Shown: piece after piece, positions 12,288 through 24,295 of the stretch
Layout: each line of letters starts with the position of its first letter
How positions within the stretch are numbered: position 1 is the first letter of the stretch
Assembly: GCA_950097015.1 (NCBI GenBank)
Contig: CATNEN010000024.1
Span: 3,830,501 to 3,894,500, forward strand
Reading direction: 5' to 3'
DNA from: Macrostomum hystrix
Lineage: Eukaryota > Platyhelminthes > Macrostomidae
DNA: 64,000 nucleotides
Notes under the pieces: generated by a model
The model's input: only the letters and a program-made list of their open reading frames with translations
Database searches by the model: none
Told to the model about the DNA's origin: nothing
Made by a program: the position numbers and the translations under genes

Positions 12288-12580
12288 GGTGACTGGAATA
12301 GCGTTAAAGCGTTCGTCTCTCGCACCAAGGTCCCTGAGCTCGATTCCACGGCGAGGCCAACCTCCAAGATACAGTGAAGTGTACACTGCCTGACGATGAG
12401 AAAGTCAGGGCAGATGTACACACCTGTGTGAGCGTGTGCCTGCGTACAGTATCTGTGTGCGTGTGTGCTCAGGAGTCAACGAAATGGGCAGAATTGCCTC
12501 ATCGCTGGCTGCAGGTCTAGTGTCACCAAGGGATGTGCCATAGCCCGCAGCCCTCCTGCAATTAATACTACTATGGTACG
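12288..12580 (+). mobile_element. tRNA-derived SINE, family 1
   Basis: The head resembles a tRNA: a degraded A box (GACTGGAATAGCG) and a B box in GAGCTCGATTCCA. The body matches 28848-29206 (GCCAACCTCCAAG, CTGCCTGACGATGAGAAAGT, GGGCAGAATTGCCTC) and ends CCCTCCTGCAATTAATACTA. About 75 bp between head and body, present in the 28.8-kb copy, are absent here. Confidence 0.8.
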
Positions 12581-12885
12581 TTCCAGGCACCGGAAAGCAC
12601 AGATGAAGGAATGCTATACTATATATATACGATATAACACCAGCATTCGGTTCATTATTACCATATAGGTGTATTGCACTCTTTTTGTGTGTGCTTGGAA
12701 GTCAGCAGAATTGGCCTAAAACTGTTTTAGAAACCAAATAGCAATCACTAGCGCCAGATCTACAGCCATCCAAAAGCTGTGTAAAAAAGTTCAGTCCATG
12801 GACTGAGGATAGAAAAATCTTAAAAATGTCTAACCTATCGAATGCTCTTTAACTATCACAGTGTGCTTTAAAGTGCGCTCCCGGG

Positions 12886-13680
12886 TCAGCCGTCCGCCCC
12901 GCCGAGGCTCCAGTCCTCGCGTCGAACCGAATCTGGCGGCAGGCCGGCGGCCACGAGAGCTTCGCTGAGGTCCTCTGCCATGCCGGGCGGGCCGCACACG
13001 AAGGCCAGCCAGTTGTGGGCTGGCATCTGTTGCTTAGCAACCAGCTGACGAAGATAGTCCGAACGGATGCGACCGGTCTCGTATTGGCCAGACAGCTCGG
13101 ATGGTCCGGTGACGAACCAGCGGGCTTGGAGGCTCGGCCATTTGCGGCACTTGGCGGCCACAACGTCGCTGAAGGCGAGCTCTTCGACGCTGCGCGCCGA
13201 GTGCAGCAGGAGCGTCGGCGGCGGACTGGAAGTCGTCGACGACGATCTCGATGCCTCCTCGGCGCGTTGCAAGAAGATCGACATCAGCGGGCTGACCCCG
13301 ATGCCGCCGGCCACCAGCAGGAGCGGCCGGTCGGAATCAGCCGGCTCGACTACGCAGCGACCGCCGACACGCAGCTGAATTTCATCGCCCGGCTGGCAGG
13401 CCTCGTGAACCCAGCGGGCCGGTGCGGACCCGGGCGAACGTCGGACGGCGATCTCTAGGCAGCCGTCGGCGGCCAGGCGGGCCGGCGTCGAGCAGACGGA
13501 GAAGCCGCCCAGATCGGCAAGTCCGGGCGCGGCCAGGTCCAGCCACTGGCCGGGACGGAAGCTCAACGGCGCTGGCGTCGAGGCCGGCGAGATCTGGAGG
13601 GTCACGTGACGCACGCTGGGCGTGATCATGCGGACCGCGGCCACTACAGCCGGGTGGAACCGGCCGGCCTTGGCTGACAT
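12886..13680 (-). CDS. OXNAD1: OXNAD1-like FAD/NAD(P)-binding oxidoreductase
   Basis: A ferredoxin-reductase-type flavoprotein matching animal OXNAD1 (oxidoreductase NAD-binding domain-containing 1), a probable mitochondrial protein of unknown substrate. The FAD-binding beta-barrel shows [12 protein letters not shown] and [10 protein letters not shown], the equivalent of the RxY(S/T) flavin motif. The NAD-binding lobe shows [16 protein letters not shown] and, near the C-terminus, [12 protein letters not shown]. The first ATG (13680) gives 264 residues. The frame stays open upstream to an acceptor-like GTTGCAG near 13712, and the human protein carries a mitochondrial leader that is missing here, so either an upstream exon exists (perhaps beyond the 21-bp array) or an SL joins there. 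TGA is at 12886-12888. No intron interrupts the frame. Identification is strong; the start is uncertain. Confidence 0.85.
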   Translation of the reverse strand: MSAKAGRFHPAVVAAVRMITPSVRHVTLQISPASTPAPLSFRPGQWLDLAAPGLADLGGFSVCSTPARLAADGCLEIAVRRSPGSAPARWVHEACQPGDEIQLRVGGRCVVEPADSDRPLLLVAGGIGVSPLMSIFLQRAEEASRSSSTTSSPPPTLLLHSARSVEELAFSDVVAAKCRKWPSLQARWFVTGPSELSGQYETGRIRSDYLRQLVAKQQMPAHNWLAFVCGPPGMAEDLSEALVAAGLPPDSVRREDWSLGGADG

Positions 13681-13805
13681 GGATTCCTCGGTGGGCGGAG
13701 CTTCGCCTGGCTGCAACGGTTCAGCTGAACTGTCATTCTTAGAATAAGCCGATTACCCACATCTTGAAGCATCTCACAATCTCTGAACTGTGAGATAACC
13801 CATTC

Positions 13806-14480
13806 ATGAAATCTTGGAATCCATTTATCAAATCATTGAATCAATTAATCAAATCATTAAATCCATTTATCAAATCATTGAATCAATTAATCAAATCATT
13901 AAATCCATTTATCAAATCATTGAATCAATTAATCAAATCATTAAATCCATTTATCAAATCATTGAATCCGTTTATCAAATCAATGAACCCGTTTATCAAA
14001 CCATTTAACCCGTTTATCAAACCATTGAACCCGTTTATCAAATCTTTAAATCCATATTCATCAAATCATCGAATCCTTTTATCAAATCATTTAACCCATT
14101 TATCAAATCTTGGAATCCATTTATCAAATCATTGAATCCGTTTATCAAATCGTTGAATCCGTTTATCAAATCATTTAACCCATTTATCAAATCACTGAAT
14201 CCGTTTATCAAACCGTTAAACCCTTTTATCAAACCATTGAACCCGTTTATCAAACCATTGAACCCGTTTATCAAACCATTTAACCCGTTTATCAAACCAT
14301 TGAACCCGTTTATCAAATCTTTAAATCCATATTCATCAAATCATCGAATCCTTTTATCAAATCATTTAACCCATTTATCAAATCTTGGAATCCATTTATC
14401 AATTCATTGAAACCGTTTATCAAATCATTGAACCCATTTATCAAATCATTGAATCAATTTATCAAATCATTCAATCTATT
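13806..14480. repeat. 21-bp minisatellite with higher-order duplication
   Basis: About 31 units of AATCCGTTTATCAAATCATT plus G (variants AACCCG, AATCAA, AATCCA). A variant-rich stretch at 14041-14130, including the length-variant TCCATATTCATCAAATC, recurs at 14316-14405, an offset of 275 bp. The array lies just upstream of OXNAD1. Since 21 is a multiple of three, all unit-length frames are open. Confidence 0.95.
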
Positions 14481-15540
14481 TTTTAATCACTGAATTTTTA
14501 ACGTCATTTTATGACACCGTCAAATCTTCGTTTTTATTCTTCCGTCAAACTCCATAATTTCATAGATTCCTCACACACGAATTCGAACTCGGGACCAAAA
14601 AGAATTGAATCTTTGGATGACAATAGCATGGCAACTATATGTCATTTAGCAGAGGCTTTTTCGAGAAAGATTAGATAAAAATCATAAGAGCGTACAAAAT
14701 AGTATTAGGCAAATTGACGGTAAGGCAATGCTGAGGCGTACGAAATCCTTTAAATAGCAGGTAATAAAAAAAAGCGGCAAAAATATATCGTATCATAAAG
14801 CCATATCAATCGATTCAGGCAAATGCATAGAATGAAAAAATCTACCTAAACAGGCCTATTTGATTCGCCAATCTACACTGGGCAATCAGACCAGGCAGTC
14901 TTAGAGCGGAAAACCAAGTCGATATTGCATCAAACAGACAAGCGCATCTTTGTATGCTATTAATATTCCTTTGATAAATTAATCTGGTATTTAAATTACA
15001 CTGCCAAAGAAGGCGCGGCTCAAGCGTATGAAAAGGATACGCGCAATTAAAATAAAAGAATTCGACTAACGGTAAAACAAGTCCAGGATCCTACAAAAGA
15101 GTACCCGCGTGATTGCATGACTTCACGTCTTAGTTTGAGGAAGAAGGAAGACATAGCTTTGAACTAAAAATAACTCAATTCAAATGAGTTCTCAGAATTT
15201 TGTCCGTAAAACAATTTCCTTTGGCGTCTTTAAGCTGAAAAAAGAACTGCCTCAGTTTAAGGATGCACCGTTGAGAATGGGAGCGATTGAATAGAATCGG
15301 CTCAAATTAACAATAGGACTACCAAGCCAATTTGCCGCCCGTTTGTATACTAAGGGGGGATTCCGCCTCCTGAAATTTTTTGGCAGTGCCCGAATGCTAA
15401 CAGCGTTGGGTGGTGACTGATTGGTTGACAGACTAGACGATGGTGTACACTGTAATGTGGTGGAGCTGCGCCTAATATTTTGGCTTGATCAGTGAAATTA
15501 GAGAAATTCGCTTCAGGGTGTCCATAGTGGCCTTGTTCCA
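14481..15540. other. Spacer, no gene recognised
   Basis: AT-rich sequence. The minus frame 15350-15568 runs into the dispersed repeat that follows and has no recognisable domain. Confidence 0.35.
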
Positions 15541-15770
15541 CCTGCTGTAGCCCTTGAAGGTCCAGCAAGCCCGTCTAGATAAAGGCAGATGACCACCGAA
15601 GACGGAGATGATGCAGGCACATTCGGGAGGCATGCTGATAAACTTTGAAGGCCTAGCAAGGCCTCACTGAGGCGCAGTGCTAATTTGTGTATAGGGGTGT
15701 ATGAAATACACTAGCGCTAATGGGAAACTGACCTTCGGCCAGAACCATTGAATATCTCGACGGTCTGAAA
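15540..15770 (+). repeat. Dispersed repeat copy A (second copy near 53.7 kb)
   Basis: Shares with 53720-54115 the blocks TTGAAGGTCCAGCA, CCGTCTAGAT, GATAATGCAGGCA-like, TTTGAAGGCCT, CACTGAGGCGCAGTGC, GTGTATGAAATACACTAGC and TTGAATATCTCGACGGTCTG. Two short hairpins are built in: GTGTAT-GAA-ATACAC, and ACCGT...ACGGT in copy B. The family is not identified; it may be the UTR of a retroelement. Confidence 0.7.
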
Positions 15771-15909
15771 AGCTGGCGAATTGATTATTGCTTCAGAAGA
15801 TGCGCAATAAAAATTTGGCCCGTGTTCTTGAGTTTCGTGTGCTTGCATTGCTCCGTTCACGCGCAGCACAAAAAATTATCAGGGGGAAGGAAATCCCCCT
15901 TGGTAGTTT

Positions 15910-18640
15910 TACTGTTAAGAATCGCCTTAAATTGAGAATCGCCTCAAGCTAAGAATCGAATTGAGAATCGCCTCAAACTGAGAATCGAATTGAGAATTGC
16001 CTCAATCTGAGAATCGAATTAAGAATCGCCTCAAACTGAGAATCGCATTAAATTGAGAATCGCCTTAAACTGAGAATCGAATTGAGAATCGCCTCAAACT
16101 GAGAATCGAATTGAGAATCGCCTCAAACTAAGAATCGAATTGAGAATCGCCTCAAACTGAGAATCGAATTGAGAATTGCCTCAATCTGAGAATCGAATTA
16201 AGAATCGCCTCAAACTGAGAATCGAATTGAGAATCGCCTCAAGCAAAGAATCGAATTGAGAATCGCCTCAAACTGAGAATCAAATTGAGAATCGCCTCAA
16301 ACTGAGAATCGAATTGAGAATCGCCTCAAACTGAGAATCCAATTGAGAATCGCCTCAAACTGAGAATCGAATTGAGAATCGCCTCAACCTAAGAATCGAA
16401 TTGAGAATCGCCTCAAACTGAGAATCGAATTGAGAATCGCCTCAAACTGAGAATCGAATTGAGAATCGCCTCAAACTGAGAATCGAATTGAGAATCGCAT
16501 TAAATTGAGAATCGCCTGAAACTGAGAATCGCATTAAATTGAGAATCGCCTTAAACTGAGAATCGAATTGAGAATCGCCTCAAACTGAAAATCGAATTGA
16601 GAATCCAATTGAGAATCGCCTCAAACTGAGAATCAAATTGAGAATCGCCTCAAACTGAGAATCGAATTGAGAATCGCCTCAAACTGAGAATCGAATTGAG
16701 AATCGCCTCAAACTGAGAATCGAATTGAGAATCGCCTCAAACTGAGAATCGAATTGAGAATCGCCTCAAACTGAGAATCGAATTGAGAATCGCATTAAAT
16801 TGAGAATCGCCTCAAACTGAGAATCGAATTAAGAATCGCCTCAAACTGAGAATCGAATTAAGAATCGCCTCAAACTGAGAATCGCATTAAATTGAGAATC
16901 GCCTCAAACTGAGAATCGCATTAAATTGAGAATCGCCTCAAACTGAGAATCGAATTAAGAATCGCCTCAAACTGAGAATCGAATTAAGAATTGCCTCAAA
17001 CTGAGAATCGCATTAAATTGAGAATCGCCTCAAACTGAGAATCGCATTAAATTGAGAATCGCCTCAAACTGAGAATCGAATTAAATTGAGAATCGCCTCA
17101 AACTGAGAATCGCATTAAATTGAGAATCGCCTCAAACTGAGAATCGAATTAAGAATCGCCTCAAACTGAGAATCGAATTAAGAATCGCCTAAAACTGAGA
17201 ATCGAATTAAGAATTGCCTCAAACTGAGAATCGCATTAAATTGAGAATCGCCTCAAACTGAGAATCGAATTAAATTGAGAATCGCCTCAAACTGAGAATC
17301 GAATTAAGAATCGCCTTAAACTGAGAGTCGAATTGAGAATCGCATTAAATTGAGAATCGCCTGAAATTGAGAATCGCATTAAATTGAGAATCGCCTTAAA
17401 CTGAGAATCGCATTAAGAATCGCCTCAAACTGAGAATCGCATTAAATTGAGAATCGCCTCAAACTGAGAATCGAATTAAATTGAAAATCGCCTCAAACTG
17501 AGAATCGCATTAAATTGAGAATCGCCTCAAACTGAGAATCGAATTAAATTGAGAATCGCCTCAAACTGAGAATCGCATTAAATTGAGAATCGCCTCAAAC
17601 TGAGAATCGAATTAAATTGAAAATCGCCTCAAACTGAGAATCGCATTAAATTGAGAATCGCCTCAAACTGAGAATCGAATTAAGAATCGCCTCAAACTGA
17701 GAATCGAATTGAGAATCGCCTCAAACTGAGAATCGAATTGAGAATCGCCTCAATCTAAGAATCGAGCTGAGAATCGCCTCAAACTGAGAATCGAATTGAG
17801 AATCGCCTCAAACTGAGAATCGAATTGAGAATCGCATTAAATTGAGAATCGCCTGAAACTGAGAATCGCATTGAGAATCGCCTCAAACTGAGAATCGAAT
17901 TGAGAATCGCCTCAATCTAAGAATCGAGCTGAGAATCGCCTCAAACTGAGAATCGAATTGAGAATCGCATTAAATTGAGAATCGCCTGAAACTGAGAATC
18001 GCATTGAGAATCGCCTCAAACTGAGAATCGAATAAAGAATCGCCTCAAACTGAGAATCGAATTGAGAATCGCCTCAAACTGAGAATCGAATTGAGAATCG
18101 CCTCAATCTAAGAATCGAGCTGAGAATCGCCTCAAACTGAGAATCGAATTGAGAATCGCCTCAAACTGAGAATCGAATTGAGAATCGCATTAAATTGAGA
18201 ATCGCCTGAAACTGAGAATCGCATTAAATTGAGAATCGCCTCAAACTGAGAATCGCATTAAATTGAGAATCGCCTCAAACTGAGAATCGCATTAAATTGA
18301 GAATCGCCTCAAACTGAGAATCGAATTAAGAATCGCCTCAAACTGAGAATCGAATTAAGAATTGCCTCAAACTGAGAATCGCATTAAATTGAGAATCGAA
18401 TTAAGAATCGCCTCAAACTGAGAATCGCATTAAATTGAGAATCGCCTCAAACTGAGAATCGCCTCAAACTGAGAATCGGATTAAGAATCGCCTCAAACTG
18501 AGAATCGAATTAAGAATTGCCTCAAACTGAGAATCGCATTAAATTGAGAATCGAATTAAGAATCGCCTCAAACTGAGAATCGAATTAAGAATTGCCTCAA
18601 ACTGAGAATCGCATTAAATTGAGAATCGTCCTGAATAAAG
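15910..18640. repeat. Modular minisatellite of 12- and 17-bp modules
   Basis: Built from three words that all start GAGAATCG: GAGAATCGCCTCAAACT (17), GAGAATCGAATT (12) and GAGAATCGCATTAAATT (17). The order varies along 2.7 kb: CCTCAAACT/AATT pairs dominate 15930-16790, and CCTCAAACT/CATTAAATT pairs dominate later. Larger blocks recur, for example the AATCTAAGAATCGAGCTGAG block near 17750, 17910 and 18110. Confidence 0.95.
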
Positions 18641-19500
18641 ACTTGTATTAAACAGAGAATCGAATCAACATTAAGATAAAAATGAAATTCGTCTTATGTG
18701 AGAAAGACCTCAAATCCTTCTAATCTCAAGAAAGAACGCGAAACAAAAAGAAGACAAAAACACGATTTTTATTTATTTATTTGTAATAAAAAGACAGAAT
18801 ACACAAAGGTTTTGTTTATTTTTTGTTAATAAGAAACCAATCTACATAAAAATTGTCATCTCTTATTTCTTCTCAATAAAATCTCGAACAGCTAATATAA
18901 AATTACCAGCTTTGATGTAATTTTTAGTGTAAAATGTAACCATATAAGAACAGATTGGCACAAAACGCATGTTAAAGCAGAGAATAGTGTGTACGAGAAT
19001 AACAAATTGGTTACAAATTGGGCAAGGCAAGGAAATAGAAAAAAATTAATAGGAAACATAAGATTATTGAGAACAATAAATTCCTTCTCCGTGTATTTCA
19101 CTAACTTAAGAAAACAGCAAAACAACAGACGGTTTTCGATTCGATAAAATCAATTCTTGAAGTCTGTTTTAAATGAAGAAGAAACAATATTTCTCATAAA
19201 GACACTGATTGAAAACCAAAGACAGCAGCAAAAGGCCTGAAAAAAACAGTACAGAAAAGAGTGCATGAAATCGGATTTATTTTATAAAAATCTATAAAAA
19301 ACGAAAAGAATACCTACCAGCAGGTGATGCCGAAATATATGACGGAAAAAATAGTGTTTTGACATTAACAATGATCTATAAAAACTGGAAAGTTCTTCTG
19401 TACCGTATGGAATGAAGAATAATGAAAAAGCGAATAACTGGGTGGAGGTCGCTAAACATCTTGAATATCATTAACAAATCGCGCAACATCACATACTCGT
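18641..19500. other. AT-rich spacer
   Basis: A-rich sequence with ATTTATTTATTTG near 18770. No gene, RNA or element recognised. Confidence 0.35.
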
Positions 19501-19511
19501 AAACATACTCC

Positions 19512-19790
19512 GTGCTACCCGAACCCTGACAGGATGTGGTGTGGGGTACCCGAACCCTGACAGGATGTGGTGTGGGCTACCCGAACCCTGACAGGATGTG
19601 GTGTGGGCTACCCGAACCCTGACAGGATGTGGTGTGGGCTACCCGAACCCTGACAGGATGTGGTGTGGGCTACCCGAACCCTGACAGGATGTGGTGTGGG
19701 CTACCCGAACCCTGACAGGATGTGGTGTGGGGTACCCGAACCCTGACAGGATGTGGTGTGGGCTACCCGAACCCTGACGAGGAAGTTTGA
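19512..19790. repeat. 31-bp minisatellite, 9 units
   Basis: Unit CTACCCGAACCCTGACAGGA plus TGTGGTGTGGG. Near-perfect copies, with GGTACCC versus GCTACCC as the main variant. Confidence 0.95.
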
Positions 19791-19944
19791 ATCCATAACT
19801 AAAAAAACAAAGGCTGAGTACATGAGTATGCTAAACTCCGTAAGTTTCATAAAAAACGCGCTAAAAAACTCGTAGTAGTTATTTTTATGGTTCTCAAATG
19901 GCATGAATGGTTGTCCAAATCTGTCAAATCAATCAACAGACAAA

Positions 19945-22575
19945 TCAATCAACAGACATATCTTCAGCGCGATCGAATAGGTTGATCAAGTCCCCCAGCG
20001 TACTGAACAGCTGAGAGCCCGCCCCGACTTCATTGCGCAGCCACTTAAAGAGGTTACGCAGGTCCAAGGCGTTTACCGGCGGCACCGAGTGTCTGAAATC
20101 GTACAGCCTAGTTTTGAGTCGGGGACAATCGAGCAGCTGTATGAGCAGTTTGACAGCGGAGTCGCCTTGAGCTTGCAGCAGGTGCAGATAAGGCAACAGG
20201 TTAAGCTTGTTGCACATCAGCTTGCACACCTCCGGCCGCTGGCTAATAGCAGTAAGGATCTCTAGTGCGGATTCGCGCATCGCAACCGGCTCTTTGAGGT
20301 ACTTCACAGAGAGGTCCAGCACAATGGGCATCTGCAGGAAGCGGACGCTGTGGGCCCGGCCGAAGTCGCCTTCGGCCTTGTTCATGGCGCAGCCGAGCCG
20401 GTAAGCGGAGACAAGGAGGATTGACCGTTCGCGGTGCAAGTCATCCTGATGATCTGCGTGCTTCATCACCTGCATAGCGGTGGGCAGGGCTCGGTGCTTT
20501 GTTAGCAGATCGAAGCCACCGTCCTTCAAAAAGTTGGCGACGTCGCCAGCGGCGGCCGGGTCGCTTGCGGCCCTGGTCAGGGCTAGCAGAGCTCCGGAGA
20601 AGAGCAGCAGCGGAGAGTCAGCCCACTCTGGCTGGCGCAGCGAGTTCATCAGCTTCTTGAAGTTTGGCGAGCCGTCGCTGTTTAGGTCGCCTGGATGGCG
20701 GGCATTGTCTGATTTTGAGACTTAAATTTACTTTGTCACACTCCACCCTGCCTACAGGCACTATTTGTCACTCACTCCGACACGGCCTACAGGCACTATT
20801 TGTCACCCACTCCGACACGGCCTACAGGCACTATTTGTCACCCACTCCGACACGGCCTACAGGCACTATTTGTCACCCACTCCGACACGGCCTACAGGCA
20901 CTATTTGTCACCCACTCCGACACGGCCTACAGGCACTATTTGTCACTCACTCCGACACGGCCTACAGGCACTATTTGTCACCCACTCCGACACGGCCTAC
21001 AGGCACTATTTGTCACCCACTCCGACACGGCCTACAGGCACTATTTGTCACTCACTCTGACACTGCCTACAGGCACTATTTGTCACCCACTCTGACACTG
21101 CCTACAGGCACTATTTGTCACCCACTGTGACTTCTTACAGGCACTATTTGTCACCCACTCCGACACGGCCTACAGGCACTACGGCCTATTTGTCACCAAC
21201 TGTCACTGCCTACTGTCACTGTCTGGTAAATGTGTGGCCAAGTATCGCACGATAGCAATCAAACTATTAATGTTTAGCTTGGATAAATTTAAAAGCCGGG
21301 CTTACTAGAATAAGCGCTTTTGTAAATCTGCGTAAATAGCTGCTCGCACGGATGCAAGTCACAATCAACCAGTTCCCGAAGCAATTGGTCTACATTAGCA
21401 GAGCTCAATTGCTTGGCGCAACGGACAATGCGCAGCCTGTTAGCTACGTCGGGTCGACCAGACTCCGGCAGTTCTAGATTATCCAGCTGGCCAACTTGCT
21501 CTTTGACATCTGGCGGCTCAACTAGAGACATAGCCAGTATGCGGGCCGCTTTGTCAGACAGATCAGGCTGATCCTCGCGGCAGATTAGCTGGATCAGGCT
21601 CCGCAGCAGCTCCGGACAGCGCCTAGCCGAGGCGCGAAACGCCGACAAGCCGGACAGTCGAACTAAAGAGGTGACAAAATCGCCAGACACGCCAACAGTG
21701 AGATGAAGGGCGGCCTCTTTAACCAAACTGTCCATCGCGATGACCGGATTGGCTATCTTAGCGGCCGCATTGGCTACTTCTTTCTGCATCTTGGCGATCG
21801 CCTCGCTGTCGTCCGGCATAGCATCGTCGGCACGATTCGGCTTCTTCGGAGGCGGGCGTTGAATGTCGCACAGGCGGCGCTGCAGCCGGGGACAGCAGGC
21901 CAGGTTGGCCAGCACCCGGGCGCAGGCGTCGCGCACAGGAGCCGCCTCGGTGGTGGGTCGGCACAGGCAGGCCAGGGAGCACACAGTGGAAATTTGGTTA
22001 TTACTGAATTCATTCTTATATAGGCCATCGTCGGTGACAAAATTCATCCGATTGCACAGCAGCTTGCAAATGCTGCCGTCCTCTGTTAGGCGCTCCAGTA
22101 GGCGCAGGCCGGCTACGCGCAGCGACTTCTCGGGATCGTCCTTGGCATCGTCAGCTTCGGCGTAGCGCGAATCGGAGGCCACGTGCAGGGCGTATTCGGC
22201 CACGCCGCGAATCTGAAGAGAGCGGACCCGATTGTCCCGACTTCCGGTCTGGGTGACCTTTCCCGGCTGCTGATCGTGCTCCTCTTCGGCGATGCTGCCG
22301 GCACCGTAGCAGAGGCGGAAGACGCCGAGCAACAGGAGGAGCTCAGTGCCGTGGGCTTCGTCCGGGTGTTTGTCCAGCACGGGGCAGACAGACCGATGCC
22401 TGGTTAGCAGCTCGTAGCCTTGGGCGTCGCGGAACGCAGCTCTGGCGGGCTCGCCTTTTTCAGTTAGGAGCTTGCCAAAGCCGCGAAACTCGTCCGCTAG
22501 TTTAGCCACGTCGTTGATCGTGTTGATGCGCTCGATTTCCTCTTTGATTTCTTTTTCAATATTGCTATCCGTCAT
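19945..22575 (-). CDS. Two-exon alpha-helical (armadillo/HEAT-like) repeat protein
   Basis: Exon 1 is 22575-21306 and exon 2 is 20708-19945; joined they give 677 residues. The donor is TCTA|GTAAGC and the acceptor AAATCAG|ACAATG; the phases match (A + AC = Asn) and remove the stop that exon 1 would otherwise meet in the intron. I cannot name the family. The protein is a tandem duplication of a roughly 200-residue helical module. Paired motifs are [41 protein letters not shown] and [24 protein letters not shown], one set per module. Ser/Leu/Arg-rich helices suggest an armadillo-type scaffold, perhaps UNC45- or TTC12-like, but that is a guess. The ATG lies 9 nt after an acceptor-like TTGTTGTGCAG. 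Confidence 0.75.
20756..21185. repeat. 35-bp minisatellite inside an intron
   Basis: About 12 units of GGCACTATTTGTCACCCACT plus CCGACACGGCCTACA. It fills most of the 597-bp intron (20709-21305) of the helical-repeat gene. The 3' units are diverged (CTCTGACACTGCC, GTGACTTCTT). Confidence 0.95.
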
Positions 22576-22714
22576 GGCTGATTTCTGCACAACAAGATAA
22601 CATATTGTATTGAAATATTGGCTTTCTATCAGCTTACGGTTGCATTGGTGAAAAATACTACATGCTACATTAAGTGGATGGGACGTGAAAATTGGCGACA
22701 CCTCTACAATTAAA

Positions 22715-23425
22715 GGGGCTGTGATAATTGGCGGCCAATTCCACTATTAAAGGGGCTGTGATAATTGGCGGCTAATTCCACAATAAAAGGGGCTGTGATA
22801 ATTGGCGGCTAATTACACAATTACAGGGGCTGTGATAATTGGCGGCTAATTACACAATTAAAGGGGCTGTGATAATGGGCGGCTAATTACACAATTAAAG
22901 GGGCTGTGATAATGGGCGGCCAATTCCACTATTAAAGGGGCTGTGATAATTGGCGGCCAATTCCACTATTAAAGGGGCTGTGATAATTGGCGGCCAATTC
23001 CACTATTAAAGGGGCTGTGATAATTGGCGGCCAATTCCACTATTAAAGGGGCTGTGATAATTGGCGGCCAATTCCACAATTAAAGGGGCTGTGATAATGG
23101 GCGGCCAATTACACAATTAAAGGGGCTGTGATAATGGGCGGCTAATTCCACAATTAAAGGGGCTGTGATAATGGGCGGCCAATTCCACAATTAAAGGGGC
23201 TGTGATAATTGGCGGCTAATTCCACAATTAAAGGGGCTGTGATAATGGGCGGCCAATTCCACAATTAAAGGGGCTGTGATAATGGGCGGCCAATTCCACA
23301 ATTAAAGGGGCTGTGATAATGGGCGGCCAATTCCACAATTAAAGGCGCTGTGATAATGGACGGCTACTTCCACTATTAAAGGGGCTGTGATAATGGGCGG
23401 CCAATTCCACAATTTAAGGGGCCGT
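22715..23425. repeat. 37-bp minisatellite, about 19 units
   Basis: Unit GGGGCTGTGATAATTGGCGG plus CCAATTCCACTATTAAA. Variants alternate between ATTGGC and ATGGGC, and between CTATTAAA and CAATTAAA. It starts about 125 bp upstream of the helical-repeat gene's acceptor, so it may lie in a 5' intron. Confidence 0.95.
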
Positions 23426-24290
23426 GGTTACAGCTAGCTGGAGGTAAAATGGTGTCTGGAGGACCCAAATAGAATGAGAGTTAGCTAGCTGATAATGGTT
23501 ATGCTGGATAACTCATGTATATCAATCTTAGGCATTCATATATATTTTTATAGACAAAATCACAAAAACCACCAACAACAATAGCCATACGGCTTTAATT
23601 GGACTGTAGGGTCCATTGCAAGCATTAGTGATCAGTTTTTTATATTACGCGGGGCATTATGACAGACTAAGATTTACATATCATATAATACATACACATT
23701 TATGTAGCAATTGTAAATTAAAACAATAAAATAAGAGCAATAATACACCTCACATAGTATAATGTCAAAACATGTCGATTAGGAACACAGCAGAAGAGAA
23801 GCTAGTGTAAACAACCCAAACCTAAAAAAGGTGACACAGAAAGAAAAGTGCAATTCAAATGGAAACAGCATTTCAATGCATTATAAAAACTGTAGTCGAT
23901 AACAGAGCTCTCTCTACAAAAAATCATTTACTGGCAGCTGACTAGATAAAACAAAAGAACCCGAGCGTTACGTCTATCAAATTGAGCCATAATTGAAGAA
24001 GCAAAAGGTGCGACCAAAGTAATATAATTTTTTTATAATATATTCGAGGTTCATAGCAACTTGACTTAATGAACTAGATTGTCCCGAACTTGAAATATAT
24101 AAAATCATGTCTTGTCTTCTAATGTGATAGTCATACTATAAAAATACTCAGTGAATAATCTAGGAATTGTTGTTGCTAACAGCTAACAACTAACAACCAA
24201 ATTAAAGTACTTTTATAGTTTAAAGTGCATTGAGACATGAAAATTAATCAAGGAGTGTTATGCAAAAAAGGAAATGGGGCCATTAAAAAT
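23426..24290. other. AT-rich spacer
   Basis: Unique AT-rich sequence with no frame, repeat or RNA that I recognise. Confidence 0.35.
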
Positions 24291-24295
24291 TAGGG

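Noticed and set aside
15910-18640. CRISPR-like array of short repeats
   Set aside because: No unique spacers, all modules are related, and the context is an animal genome.
21289-21306. Stop codon at the end of the first helical-repeat exon (KPGF, TAA)
   Set aside because: It lies after a GTAAGC donor, and the in-phase acceptor at 20709 restores the second module.
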